35,242 bases of DNA from DASSCW01 sp036556325 (GCA_036556325.1 DATBJR010000115.1:1-35242); one strand, 5' to 3'. Positions 1-8,040 are shown, numbered from the stretch's first letter. The notes: a model not told the origin generated them from the sequence alone. Program-made: numbers and translations.

Positions 1-563
1 TCCAGCCCGCGCGCCCGCTGCGCGGCGGTGATCTGCGAGGCGCGCTCGACCATGGCCGGCACGGTCTGCACCGACGCGTTGGCGACGAAGGCAATCCGCG
101 GGCTCACCCCGCGTCGCTCGAGGTCGACGACCAGATCACCGGGCCGGGTGGTCAGGTAGAAGAGGGTGATGGCGCCGCTGATGGCCATGATGCGCACCAG
201 GATCTCCACCGCGAACGCCAGTCCCTCGGCCGTTGCCACGATGGGGCCGATGCGCAGCAGCACCTCCTGCCCGCCGGGGAAGAAGAACAGGTTGAGGACG
301 AAGGCCGAGAGGGCAATCGGCAGGGCCAGCAGCACCGAGGTCACGGCCAGGCGGCGCAGCACGCCGGCTGCGGCGGCCGGCAGCACCACGGCGAGCGCCA
401 GCAGGAGCAGCGGCCCCACCAGGCCGCCGACCGCGACCGCGGCGATGGCCGTCATGGTGGCCAGCGTCGCCTTGGTCAGCGGGTTCAGGCGATGGACCGC
501 GGAGGGCCCCGGGCGCTCGATGCCCGGCGGCAGCCCCCGGTCGCGAGCTGCCTCGACGCTCAG
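1..563 (-). CDS. ecfT: ECF transporter transmembrane protein EcfT (CbiQ family), 3' end cut by window edge
   Basis: The minus-strand reading frame directly after the S-component gene encodes several hydrophobic segments (for example VGGLVGPLLLLALAVVLP and SAFVLNLFFFPGG). It ends at the window edge with QITAAQRARGL, which contains the Ala-Arg-Gly signature of EcfT coupling helices. EcfT links the membrane S component to the two ATPases of an energy-coupling-factor vitamin or nucleobase importer. The beginning reads SVEAARDRGLPPGIERP and then HRLNPLTKA, the usual EcfT opening. No ATG, GTG or TTG lies in this frame between the upstream gene and that opening. The best candidate start is a CTG at 563-561 whose last two bases and next base form the TGA of the S-component gene (a CTGA overlap). 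At least 187 codons are visible; the ATPase genes would lie off the left edge. The family call is secure, the start is not. Confidence 0.82.
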   Translation of the reverse strand, partial: MSVEAARDRGLPPGIERPGPSAVHRLNPLTKATLATMTAIAAVAVGGLVGPLLLLALAVVLPAAAAGVLRRLAVTSVLLALPIALSAFVLNLFFFPGGQEVLLRIGPIVATAEGLAFAVEILVRIMAISGAITLFYLTTRPGDLVVDLERRGVSPRIAFVANASVQTVPAMVERASQITAAQRARGL

Positions 564-1627
564 CTCGGGGCGCCTCGCCAGCCGGCCTCGCCCACACCGT
601 CGGGCGCGTCGGTCTCGATCAGGCGTTCGCCCTGCGGGAAGCGCGCCTTGCTGCGCCGGGCCATGGCGTTCAGCACCAGATAGACGACGAAGAAGGTGAC
701 GAGCTTGTCCACCGGATCGGACAGCAATCCCTGCTGGAAGGTGGCGGTCTGGATGTCCGAGCCTGCCTGGCGGAAGGCCGCCACCAAGAAGTCGGTGCCC
801 GAGCCGGTGACGCCGCTGAACAGGTTCGCGCTGATCGGCGCGCTGATGAGCGCCGCCACGACGCCGGTGAGGACCCCGGCGATGGTGACGTACGCCACCG
901 TCAGGTCCCGGCGCAGCACCAGCAGCACCAGGAATCCGACCACGAAGCCCACGAACAGCAGCGCGATCAGCCAGCCCAGGATCGTGAACAGGACGTTGGT
1001 GTTGTCTGGGTTGAAGAACTCGAAGGCGCCGGTGTAGAAGCGAGTGTAGGCATAGATCGCCAGGCCGATGACCACCACCAGCGCCACGGCCCCGCCGAGC
1101 GCCAGCTGGCCCAGCGACCGATCCGGCCGCGGCCGCAGCCAGCCGGCGCGACCGAACAGCCCGGCCATCAGGCCGATCACCGCGGCGACGATGGCGAACG
1201 GCGCGGCCACGGCACCCTGGAAGGGCGGCGGGATGATGTACTGCCAGAGGATGTTGGCCAGGAATCCGGTGAGAGCGCCGGGGATCGGTCCGGCCAGGGC
1301 GCCAACCAGGATGGTGCCGATGCTGTCGAGGTAGATCGGGATCTTCAGGGCGTTGGCCACGGCCGCGCCCAGGATGATGTTGATCGCGATCGCCACCGGC
1401 ATGAGCGCCAGGGTGCGAATGTCGAATTGGGCGGCGATCGAGCCGAAGCCGCCGGTCTGCGCGTATTCGACGGCGGCGTACGCCACGAATGCGACGGCCA
1501 GGCCAATGGCCGCGATGAGCGCCCACGAGTTGCCGGCCGCGTCAACCGAGAAGTCGCCGAACACTGCGATGCCCAGGAACGCCACGGCCGCGAATGCGAC
1601 CAGGGCTGCCAGCCAGCGCACGAACAT
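560..1627 (-). CDS. ECF transporter S component (substrate-binding membrane protein)
   Basis: This 355-residue, strongly hydrophobic protein has about eight or nine membrane segments. A central block (IYLDSIGTILVGALAGPIPG, then ALTGFLANILW) resembles the substrate-side region of ECF S components. S components bind the solute and dock on EcfT. It is longer than the usual 180-220 residues, with extra membrane segments in the C-terminal half. The start is ATG at 1627, preceded by a strong AAGGAGGAGG about 8 bases upstream. It follows the nucleoside hydrolase by 32 bases and overlaps the EcfT frame, so these genes look co-transcribed. The hydrolase neighbour suggests the solute may be a nucleoside or a related base or vitamin precursor, but the sequence does not prove this. 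The short hydrophilic tail after the last helix (about residues 325-355) has no recognised domain. Confidence 0.78.
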   Translation of the reverse strand: MFVRWLAALVAFAAVAFLGIAVFGDFSVDAAGNSWALIAAIGLAVAFVAYAAVEYAQTGGFGSIAAQFDIRTLALMPVAIAINIILGAAVANALKIPIYLDSIGTILVGALAGPIPGALTGFLANILWQYIIPPPFQGAVAAPFAIVAAVIGLMAGLFGRAGWLRPRPDRSLGQLALGGAVALVVVIGLAIYAYTRFYTGAFEFFNPDNTNVLFTILGWLIALLFVGFVVGFLVLLVLRRDLTVAYVTIAGVLTGVVAALISAPISANLFSGVTGSGTDFLVAAFRQAGSDIQTATFQQGLLSDPVDKLVTFFVVYLVLNAMARRSKARFPQGERLIETDAPDGVGEAGWRGAPS

Positions 1628-1659
1628 CTCCCGGACCTCCTCCTTCTGGTGCCCCGAGC

Positions 1660-2622
1660 CTAGGCCGCCGCGACGGCCCGGGCCAGCCGCTCGAGCAGCT
1701 CGGCCTTCATCGGCTCGGCATCGATCGCGACGGCCACCTCCACGGCCGGTCGCTGCGCGTCATCGGAACGATAGAGGGTGCCGGCCACATGGGGGTCGGC
1801 CCCGGTGTCGACCGCCAGCCGCTCGGACACGGTCTCCGTCACCAGGTTTGGGCGAAGCAGCGCGCCGATCAGGGTGACCGGATCGTGGAGGTAGCAGCCG
1901 TCGATGCCATCGGCCTCGCGATGGAAGCCGATGTAGAACCGGATCGCGTCGCGCACGATACCGGTCAGGTGCGTCTCGGGCAGCTCCCGGAGGTCGTCCA
2001 TGCCGAACACCACGTCCTGGGTCGCGTCCAGCGGAAAGACGCGGTCGATGGCTCCGCGCTGCAGGCAGGTCTCGGCGGCCTCCGGATCGACGCACGCGTT
2101 CCACTCGCCGGTGTCGGTGGTGTTGCCGCGGTCCTCCAGCGTGCCGCCCATCCAGATCACCTGGCGCGCCCCACGCTCGAGGTCGACGCCGTTCAGCGCA
2201 GCCGCGGCCAGGTTCGTCAACGGACCGAGGGCCAGGATGGTGATCTCGCCGGGGTGCCGCTTGACGTGCGCGCCGAGGTAGCGCGGGGCAGGGATCGGCG
2301 TGTACTCGGTGCTCCCCAGCTTGCGGTCCTCGCCGCGCAGCTCGACATAGCCCGTGCCGGTGGGCCCGTGTGTCTCGGGCGCCGTCCGCAGCCGTCGTTG
2401 CAGGGGCCGCGCCGCGCCGATGCTGACCGGCACGTCGGCGCGCCCCACCATCTGCAGGATCTTGCCGGTGTTGCGGGCGACGTGGTGGATCTCGACGTTG
2501 CCGGCCACGCAGGTCACCCCGCGCAGGTTGAGCTCCGGCGCGGTGGCCGCCAGCAGTAGGGCCACCATGTCGTCGATCCCGGTGTCGACGTCCAGGATCA
2601 GCGGCAGGCGCTCGCCATCCAT
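1660..2622 (-). CDS. Inosine/uridine-preferring nucleoside hydrolase
   Basis: The protein (320 residues) hydrolyses the N-glycosidic bond of ribonucleosides, giving ribose and free base for salvage. It starts with the family signature LILDVDTGIDD (DxDxGxDD, calcium and ribose binding, about residues 7-17). It continues with the ILALGPLTNLAAA block and ends with LHDPVTLIGALL, where His-Asp completes the active site. The length is normal for the family. ATG at 2622 is preferred because AGGATGGAG lies just upstream; an in-frame ATG at 2631 would add three residues. It starts 10 bases after the HMG-CoA lyase stop and is followed 32 bases later by the ECF S-component gene. It could therefore process a nucleoside brought in by that transporter. 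Base preference cannot be read from the sequence. Confidence 0.9.
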   Translation of the reverse strand: MDGERLPLILDVDTGIDDMVALLLAATAPELNLRGVTCVAGNVEIHHVARNTGKILQMVGRADVPVSIGAARPLQRRLRTAPETHGPTGTGYVELRGEDRKLGSTEYTPIPAPRYLGAHVKRHPGEITILALGPLTNLAAAALNGVDLERGARQVIWMGGTLEDRGNTTDTGEWNACVDPEAAETCLQRGAIDRVFPLDATQDVVFGMDDLRELPETHLTGIVRDAIRFYIGFHREADGIDGCYLHDPVTLIGALLRPNLVTETVSERLAVDTGADPHVAGTLYRSDDAQRPAVEVAVAIDAEPMKAELLERLARAVAAA

Positions 2623-2632
2623 CGGCTCCATC

Positions 2633-3538
2633 CTAGCGTGGCCACCCGCCGGCCCGGCCGACCTTGCTCTCCGGCTGCGCATGCCCGAGTGCCTGGCCGA
2701 TGAACTGCGCCGCCGCGAGGACGCCATCCAGGTCCACGCCGTGCCGCAGGCCCTGGCGGTCCAGGAGGTAGACCAGGTCTTCGGTGGCGAGATTGCCCGC
2801 CGCACCGGGCGCGAACGGCGAGCCGCCGGTGCCACCGGTCGAGGCGTCGAAGGCGGTGATGCCGCGGGCCAGCGCGGCCATGACATTGGCCAGCGCCGTG
2901 CCCCGTGTGTCGTGGAGGTGCAGGGCGATGACCTCCGGGCCGATGCCCGCCGCGAGGAGGGCGTCCAGCACGCGGTCGACGTCGGCGGGCGCCGCGACGC
3001 CGACCGTGTCGCTGATCGACAGCTCGTCGACGCCCATGGCCAGCAGCCGCTCGCTGACGCGCACCACTGCCCCGGCGTCGACCTCGCCCTCGTAGGGGCA
3101 GCCGAAGGCGGTGCTGACGTAGGCCCGCACCCACCAGCCGCGCTGCCGCGCCTCGGCCGCGATCGGCGCAAAGGTGCGCAGCGACTCGTCGATGCCCATG
3201 TTGATGTTGTGCCGCACGTACGACTCGGTGGCCGCGGTCATGAGGCAGATGGCGTCGACCTCGGCCGCCAGCGCGCGCTCCAGGCCGCGCCCGTTCGGCA
3301 CCAGCACCGGGTAGCGCACCCCGGGCCTCCGCTCCAGGCCGGACATGAGCGCGTCGGCATCAGCCATCTGCGGCACTGCCCTGGGCGAGACGAAGGAGGT
3401 CGTCTCGATCTCGCGCAGCCCGGCATCCGCCAGGAGCCCGAGGAAGCGCAGCTTGTCATTGGTGGCGACCACCGTGCCCTCGGCCTGCAGGCCGTCGCGC
3501 GGCCCGACCTCGTAGATGCGCACGTCAACGGCGGTCAC
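2633..3538 (-). CDS. mvaB: Hydroxymethylglutaryl-CoA lyase
   Basis: This enzyme would cleave HMG-CoA to acetyl-CoA and acetoacetate, the last step of leucine degradation. It is a 301-residue TIM barrel of the HMG-CoA lyase/LeuA family. Visible motifs are VGPRDGLQ (residues 11-18, catalytic Arg-Asp), ETTSFVSPRAVPQMAD, the metal-binding LHLHDTRGTA and GNLATEDLVYLL near the end. The C-terminal loop reads GGTGGSPFAPGAAGN. Residue 240, where characterised lyases carry the catalytic cysteine (GGCPYA), is serine here (codon TCG). The start is GTG at 3538, with TAGAAT 6 bases upstream and no Shine-Dalgarno, so it may have its own leaderless promoter inside the cluster. It follows the carboxylase stop by 19 bases. 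HMG-CoA lyase fits the context best, but the Ser leaves room for a related acyl-CoA lyase specificity. Confidence 0.88.
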   Translation of the reverse strand: MTAVDVRIYEVGPRDGLQAEGTVVATNDKLRFLGLLADAGLREIETTSFVSPRAVPQMADADALMSGLERRPGVRYPVLVPNGRGLERALAAEVDAICLMTAATESYVRHNINMGIDESLRTFAPIAAEARQRGWWVRAYVSTAFGCPYEGEVDAGAVVRVSERLLAMGVDELSISDTVGVAAPADVDRVLDALLAAGIGPEVIALHLHDTRGTALANVMAALARGITAFDASTGGTGGSPFAPGAAGNLATEDLVYLLDRQGLRHGVDLDGVLAAAQFIGQALGHAQPESKVGRAGGWPR

Positions 3539-3557
3539 GCGCCGATTCTACGGGCGC

Positions 3558-5582
3558 TCAGGCCGATACCTCCGCCAGGACCTCACCGCGCGCCACCTGC
3601 TGCCCCTCGCGAACCCCCAGCCGGGTGACGGTTCCAGCCAGGGGCGAAACGACGGCGTGCTCCATCTTCATGGCTTCCACCACGACCACGGTCTCGTGCG
3701 CCTCGACCGCGCCGCCTTGCCTCACGCGCACCGCGATGACCCGCCCGGGCATCGGCGCCGTCAGCGTCGCGTGACCGCCGGCGGCGGCCGCGGCGTGGCG
3801 GACTGCCTCCTCGACGGTTGGCGCCGGGGCGAGCCGAAACTCGAGCGACTGGCCGTCGACGTCGACGAAGGCATCAACGCGCTCGGCGTCCGCGACCGCC
3901 GGTGGCAACTGGGGGCCCGCCTCCCCCAGGGCGACGCTGCGCTCCTCGTCACCGTGCGCCAGCCGCAGTCGCGGGGGGCCGTTCAGGCGCCAGCCACCGC
4001 CCCAGACCGCTCCGTCTCCATTGGCCGGCACCAGCACCCGCGCGGCTGCCTGCCATGCCGCGTCGGCCACGGTCGGCGGCCCCGGCAGCGGCGTGGCGTC
4101 GATGGAATCGGTGCGGACCTCGCCGTCGGCCATCATCGGCTGCGCCGCCAGCCAGCGCAGGAAGCGCAGGTTGGTGCGGACGCCGAGGACCCGGGTCCCG
4201 GCCAGCGCCTCGCGCAGGCGCCCGAGCGCCGTGGACCGGTCAGGCCCGGCGACGATGAGCTTGGCGAGCATCGGGTCATACCGGTCGCTGACGAGATCGC
4301 CCTCGTGGATCCCGGTGTCGATCCGCGCATCGGACGGCCAGGCGAGCTCGACGACCCGGCCCGTGGCCGGCAGGAAGCCCGCGTCCGGATCCTCGGCGTA
4401 GAGGCGAGCCTCGAAGGCGTGGCCCTCCAGCTGGACCGCGGCCTGGGTCAGCCCCAGCGGCTCGCCCGCCGCGATGCGCAGCTGGTCGGCGACCAGGTCA
4501 CGCCCGGTGACGGCCTCGGTCACCGGATGCTCGACCTGCAGGCGCGTGTTCACCTCGAGGAAATGGAAGCCACCGTCATCGCCCAGCAGGAACTCGACCG
4601 TCCCGGCGCCGACGTAGCCGGCCGCCAGCGCCACGCGCAGCGCCGCCTCGCCCATCCGTGACCGGAGCGCTGCGTCGACGGCCGGGCCGGGCGCCTCCTC
4701 GATGATCTTCTGGTTGCGGCGCTGGGCGGAGCAGTCACGCTCGCCGAGGTGGACGCCGGTCCCGTGCGCGTCGATGAGAACCTGGATCTCCACGTGGCGC
4801 GGCCCGTCGAGCAGGCGCTCGAGGATGAGCCGATCGTCCGCGAACGAGCGGCTCGCCTCGCGCCGAGCCGCGGCCAGCGCGTCGCTGAGCTGCTCCGGGT
4901 CCCGGACGACGCGCATGCCCTTGCCGCCACCACCGGCGGCCGGCTTGACGAGCAACGGGAACCCGATGCGCCGCGCCTCCGCCAGCAGGTGCTCCTCGGC
5001 CTGGTCGTCGCCGTCATAGCCGGACAGCACCGGGACCCCCAGCTCGGCGGCCAGGCGGCGGGCTGCGGCCTTGTCGCCCATGGCCCGGATGGCGGAAGCC
5101 GGCGGCCCGACCCAGGCGAGGCCGGCGCCCACGACGGCGTCAGCGAAGGCCGCGTTCTCCGAGAGGAATCCGTAGCCAGGGTGAACGGCATCGGCCCCGG
5201 CCCGCCGCGCGGCGTGCAGGATGGCGTCGGCCTCCAGGTAGCCAGGGACCGGCAGGACGAGGTCCATCCCATCGGGCGGCCGGTCGTCGGGCGCGTGGAT
5301 GCCGATCGTCCGTATGCCGAGCCGCCGGGCGGTGCGCGCCACGCGGACGGCGATCTCGCCCCGGTTGGCGACCAGCAACACGCGGATCCCCGTGCCGGCG
5401 ACCGCCGTGGTGCCGCCCAGCGGCGCGTCGGACACGCGCGAGAGCGACGCCCGCGACACGCGCATGCGGCGACCGACCCGCGTCGCGGGCAGGCGGCCCT
5501 CTGTGATCCAACGCTGCACCGTCCGGGGGGTGACGCCCAGCGCATCGGCCACCTGTCGGGGGCTGAGCAGCTGGTCGGGCAT
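3558..5582 (-). CDS. liuD: Acyl-CoA (3-methylcrotonyl-CoA) carboxylase alpha subunit fused to an N-terminal helix-turn-helix
   Basis: This 674-residue protein combines a DNA-binding-like domain with a complete biotin carboxylase/biotin carrier subunit. Residues about 5-50 (LLSPRQVADALGVTPRTVQR, then WITEGRLPATRVGRRMRV) match the excisionase/BldC-type HTH_17 fold. A short Gly/Thr/Ala linker follows. Biotin carboxylase begins near residue 67 (IRVLLVANRGEIAVRVA), with ATP-grasp GGGGKGM at 217-223, then HFLEVNTRLQVEHPVTE. A linker/BT-like stretch follows at about 500-605. The biotinyl domain has the EAMKME site with biotin-accepting Lys639, 35 residues from the end. Adjacent liuC and mvaB and the nearby liuB point to methylcrotonyl-CoA as substrate. 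The ATG at 5582 has GACAAT six bases upstream and no Shine-Dalgarno, suggesting a leaderless mRNA that includes the HTH. In-frame GTGs at residues 50 and 68 could give a normal-length subunit, but no good ribosome site precedes them. Confidence 0.93.
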   Translation of the reverse strand: MPDQLLSPRQVADALGVTPRTVQRWITEGRLPATRVGRRMRVSRASLSRVSDAPLGGTTAVAGTGIRVLLVANRGEIAVRVARTARRLGIRTIGIHAPDDRPPDGMDLVLPVPGYLEADAILHAARRAGADAVHPGYGFLSENAAFADAVVGAGLAWVGPPASAIRAMGDKAAARRLAAELGVPVLSGYDGDDQAEEHLLAEARRIGFPLLVKPAAGGGGKGMRVVRDPEQLSDALAAARREASRSFADDRLILERLLDGPRHVEIQVLIDAHGTGVHLGERDCSAQRRNQKIIEEAPGPAVDAALRSRMGEAALRVALAAGYVGAGTVEFLLGDDGGFHFLEVNTRLQVEHPVTEAVTGRDLVADQLRIAAGEPLGLTQAAVQLEGHAFEARLYAEDPDAGFLPATGRVVELAWPSDARIDTGIHEGDLVSDRYDPMLAKLIVAGPDRSTALGRLREALAGTRVLGVRTNLRFLRWLAAQPMMADGEVRTDSIDATPLPGPPTVADAAWQAAARVLVPANGDGAVWGGGWRLNGPPRLRLAHGDEERSVALGEAGPQLPPAVADAERVDAFVDVDGQSLEFRLAPAPTVEEAVRHAAAAAGGHATLTAPMPGRVIAVRVRQGGAVEAHETVVVVEAMKMEHAVVSPLAGTVTRLGVREGQQVARGEVLAEVSA

Positions 5583-5624
5583 GTCGCGATTGTCGCATCG
5601 GCTCAGGGCCGATGCAGGTCGGGC

Positions 5625-6428
5625 CTAGTCGCGGCGCTGCCAATCGGGCGGCCGCTTGTCCAGGAAGGCGGTCAGCCCTTCCTGTCCCTCCGGCGATGTC
5701 CGTTGGCGGGCGATGGCCTGCACGCTCAGCTGCCGGCGCGCACCCGCGTCCAGCCCACGTTGGTCGCGGATGACCGCTTTCGCGGCGCGCGCCGCCGTCG
5801 GGCCCGCGGCATGGATGCCGTCCAGGATCTCGGCCAGGCGCGCATCCAGGGCGGGCAGGTCGGCGAGGACTTCGTGCACCAGGCCGATGCGCAGCGCCCG
5901 CTGGGCATCGAAGCGCTCGCCGGTGGGGAACAGGGCGCGCGCCGGCCCCTCGCCGATGCGGGCCAGCACGAACGGGCTGATCACCGCCGGCAGGATCCCG
6001 AGCCGGGTCTCGGTGAAGCCGAAGGCCGTGTCGGCCGCCGCCAGCACGATGTCCGCCACCGCGCAGAGGCCCATCCCGCCCCCGAGCGCTGCGCCCTGGA
6101 CGCGGGCGACGACCGGCGCGGGGCAGCTGTCGATGGCCTCCAGCATCTCCGCCAGGCGGGCCGCATCGGCCTCGTTCTGGGCGACCGTCAGCTCGAGCGA
6201 CGCCCGCATCCACGCGACGTCGGCCCCCGCACAGAACGAGGCACCATCCCCGGCGAGCACCACCGCCCGAAGCCGCTCCGCCGGATCTTCCGACAAGGTG
6301 GTGAAGGCGGCGGTCAGCTCCCCGATCAGCTCCGCGTTGAACGCGTTGCGCACCTCGGGCCGCGACAGGGTCACGCGTGCGACCTCGCCACCGGGGCCCT
6401 CACGCTCGACGCGGAGCACCTCGCTCAT
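5625..6428 (-). CDS. liuC: Methylglutaconyl-CoA hydratase-like enoyl-CoA hydratase
   Basis: A 267-residue crotonase-fold enzyme, expected to hydrate 3-methylglutaconyl-CoA to HMG-CoA between the carboxylase and lyase steps of leucine breakdown. The oxyanion-hole segments are CAGADVAWM (about 66-74) and GAALGGGMGLCAVADI (about 112-127). Glu140 in GFTETRLGILPAVISP corresponds to the second catalytic Glu of crotonase. The first catalytic Glu position is Gly120 here (GGGMG). This pattern, together with the ILPAVISPFV ending, resembles the bacterial LiuC/AtuE group rather than classical crotonase. The start is ATG at 6428, overlapping the TGA of the upstream SseB-like gene as ATGA, which indicates translational coupling. 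The carboxylase gene begins 42 bases after its stop. Confidence 0.87.
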   Translation of the reverse strand: MSEVLRVEREGPGGEVARVTLSRPEVRNAFNAELIGELTAAFTTLSEDPAERLRAVVLAGDGASFCAGADVAWMRASLELTVAQNEADAARLAEMLEAIDSCPAPVVARVQGAALGGGMGLCAVADIVLAAADTAFGFTETRLGILPAVISPFVLARIGEGPARALFPTGERFDAQRALRIGLVHEVLADLPALDARLAEILDGIHAAGPTAARAAKAVIRDQRGLDAGARRQLSVQAIARQRTSPEGQEGLTAFLDKRPPDWQRRD

Positions 6429-7231
6429 CGCTGCCGCCGGCGATAGAACGGCTCCGCCACCGCCCGGACCGACGTGAGCAGCGGCTCCTCCAGCCACAGG
6501 ACGTCGGTGCCGTCGGGCACGTCGACGGTGGCGGTCGCGCCCTCTGCGCCGAGGAGCCCGAGCATGAGCCGCCGTCGCCCCTCGCTCTCCGACTCCACCA
6601 GCCAGGCGGCGTCGACGGCGGTGTCGCGCAGCGCGCCGGCCAGTTCCTGCTCGAGGGCCACGGTCTCGGGTCCCGGCAGGCGCACGTGCACGGAACGAGC
6701 CGCTGCCGCCGAGAACAGCGGCTCACCGCTGCCCGGCAGCTGGCCGTGGGCCAGGGCCGCCAGCTCATGGGGTTCGAAGCGGTAGGGGATCGGTCCCGCG
6801 GGGTCCATGATCGCCGGCACGCCGGCGGCCGCCATGTTGCCGATGGCGATGCGAGCCGGGATGGGCAGGGTGGCCGTGCCGCGCGGCGCCCAGGCGGACA
6901 GCGCCGCGAATGACGCGAAGCAGACGCTGATGGCCTGCCCGTCGGCATCGGAGGCCAGCATCACACTGATCTCCACTTCGGCATCGTCGTTCACCGCCGC
7001 TTCGAGCGCGGCCCTGGCCTCGTCCCCATGCTCCGGTGGCACGGGCAGCAGCAGGGTGGCGGTCATGACCGCCCGGTAGAAGTCGCCCAGCGCACGGCCG
7101 TCGGAATCGCCCCGTTCCTCGGCGTCGCGCGCCGCCAGCATCGCCTCGAAGAGGGCCGCAGCGGACTCCTCCAGCGAGCCGGTGGGGGTGGAGCGGTCGT
7201 GCGAGCCGGGTCGCGGCGCGTCGGGCGTCAT
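6425..7231 (-). CDS. SseB-family protein of unknown function
   Basis: A 268-residue soluble protein. The N-terminal half (ALGDFYRAVMTATLLLPVPP, then EISVMLASDADGQAISVCFA and FAALSAWAP) has the layout of an SseB N-terminal domain. The rest (FSAAAARSVHVRLPGPETVA, LEQELAGALRDTAVDAAWLV) fits the SseB C-terminal domain. Members occur widely in high-GC bacteria and have no settled biochemical role; the name comes from an enhanced serine sensitivity phenotype. Its stop overlaps the liuC start by four bases, so it is physically part of the leucine cluster. TAGGCT lies 7 bases before the ATG and no Shine-Dalgarno is present, so transcription may begin here, divergently from the VOC gene. A role in leucine catabolism is only implied by position. 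Confidence 0.7.
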   Translation of the reverse strand: MTPDAPRPGSHDRSTPTGSLEESAAALFEAMLAARDAEERGDSDGRALGDFYRAVMTATLLLPVPPEHGDEARAALEAAVNDDAEVEISVMLASDADGQAISVCFASFAALSAWAPRGTATLPIPARIAIGNMAAAGVPAIMDPAGPIPYRFEPHELAALAHGQLPGSGEPLFSAAAARSVHVRLPGPETVALEQELAGALRDTAVDAAWLVESESEGRRRLMLGLLGAEGATATVDVPDGTDVLWLEEPLLTSVRAVAEPFYRRRQR

Positions 7232-7269
7232 CGGCCGCAGCCTACCATCGGTCGCGTACGATCCGGCGC

Positions 7270-8040
7270 ATGCCCACCGGCATTGATCACCTCGTCATCG
7301 CGGTGCCGGATCCCGACGCTGCCGCGGACGAGCTGGAGCGCGAGCTGGGTATTGCCTTTCCGTCGGGCGGTCGACACCCCGGCGCCGGAACCTTCAACCG
7401 CATTGCGTTCCTGGGGATGCCATATCTCGAGCTCATCGGCATCGCCGATCCGGATGCTGCGCGCCGCTCGCCGATCGGGGCTGCCGCGCTGCGAGCGCTG
7501 GAGGCCAGCCCGGCTGGCGGCTTCGCCACGTTCGCGCTGCTCGACGACGACCTCGATGCCACGGTTGCCCGGCTCCGCGCCGATGCCAGCCGGATTCGGG
7601 AGCCGGTGCATGGCTCCCGCGTGACTGCCGATGGCGAGACGGTCGAGTGGTGGACCGCGACGCACGAACGCCTCGGGCCGGAGGAGCCGCCCTTCCTCAT
7701 CCGGCACGCGCGCACCGGCTTTGAGTGGAGCGCGGAGGCGATCCGGCGCCGATGGAGCCAGGTCCAGCCGGCTGGCTGCGTCGTCGTTCTGGCGATGCTC
7801 GAGCTTTCGGTGCGGGACCCCAACGCCGTCGCGCAGCGCTACCGATCCGAGCTCGGCCTGCGGCCTGCGCCGATCAATGGCCATCGGCTCGAGACGGTTG
7901 GGCCGCACACAATCATGCTCAAGCCGCGTTCCGACGAAGAGCCGCTGGCCACCGTCGCGCTCGGCTGCCAAGGCCAAACCGCACGAACGGTGGATCGCTT
8001 CGGGATTCGATTCGAGATGGTCGCCGCAGCTACATCCTGA
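7270..8040 (+). CDS. VOC-superfamily (glyoxalase-like) protein
   Basis: This 256-residue protein begins TGIDHLVIAVPDPDAAADEL, the typical first strand-helix of a vicinal-oxygen-chelate module. The central part (FNRIAFLGMPYLELIGIADP) matches the glyoxalase-like family of about 250 residues seen in actinobacteria and Chloroflexota. A second module starts near residue 172 (VLAMLELSVRDPNAVAQRYR). No substrate can be assigned: VOC proteins include epimerases, dioxygenases and resistance proteins. It is the only plus-strand gene within the leucine cluster. It is divergent from the SseB-like gene (38 bases between starts) and convergent with liuB, whose last 11 bases it overlaps. TACGAT seven bases before the ATG and no Shine-Dalgarno suggest a leaderless transcript. 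Confidence 0.8.
   Translation: MPTGIDHLVIAVPDPDAAADELERELGIAFPSGGRHPGAGTFNRIAFLGMPYLELIGIADPDAARRSPIGAAALRALEASPAGGFATFALLDDDLDATVARLRADASRIREPVHGSRVTADGETVEWWTATHERLGPEEPPFLIRHARTGFEWSAEAIRRRWSQVQPAGCVVVLAMLELSVRDPNAVAQRYRSELGLRPAPINGHRLETVGPHTIMLKPRSDEEPLATVALGCQGQTARTVDRFGIRFEMVAAATS

Noticed and set aside
4749..6446. Long open frame of 565 codons antisense to liuD and liuC
   Set aside because: It is opposite well-supported enzymes, is rich in Arg, Pro, His and Gly, and shows no domain. Such frames are usual opposite high-GC genes with biased third positions.
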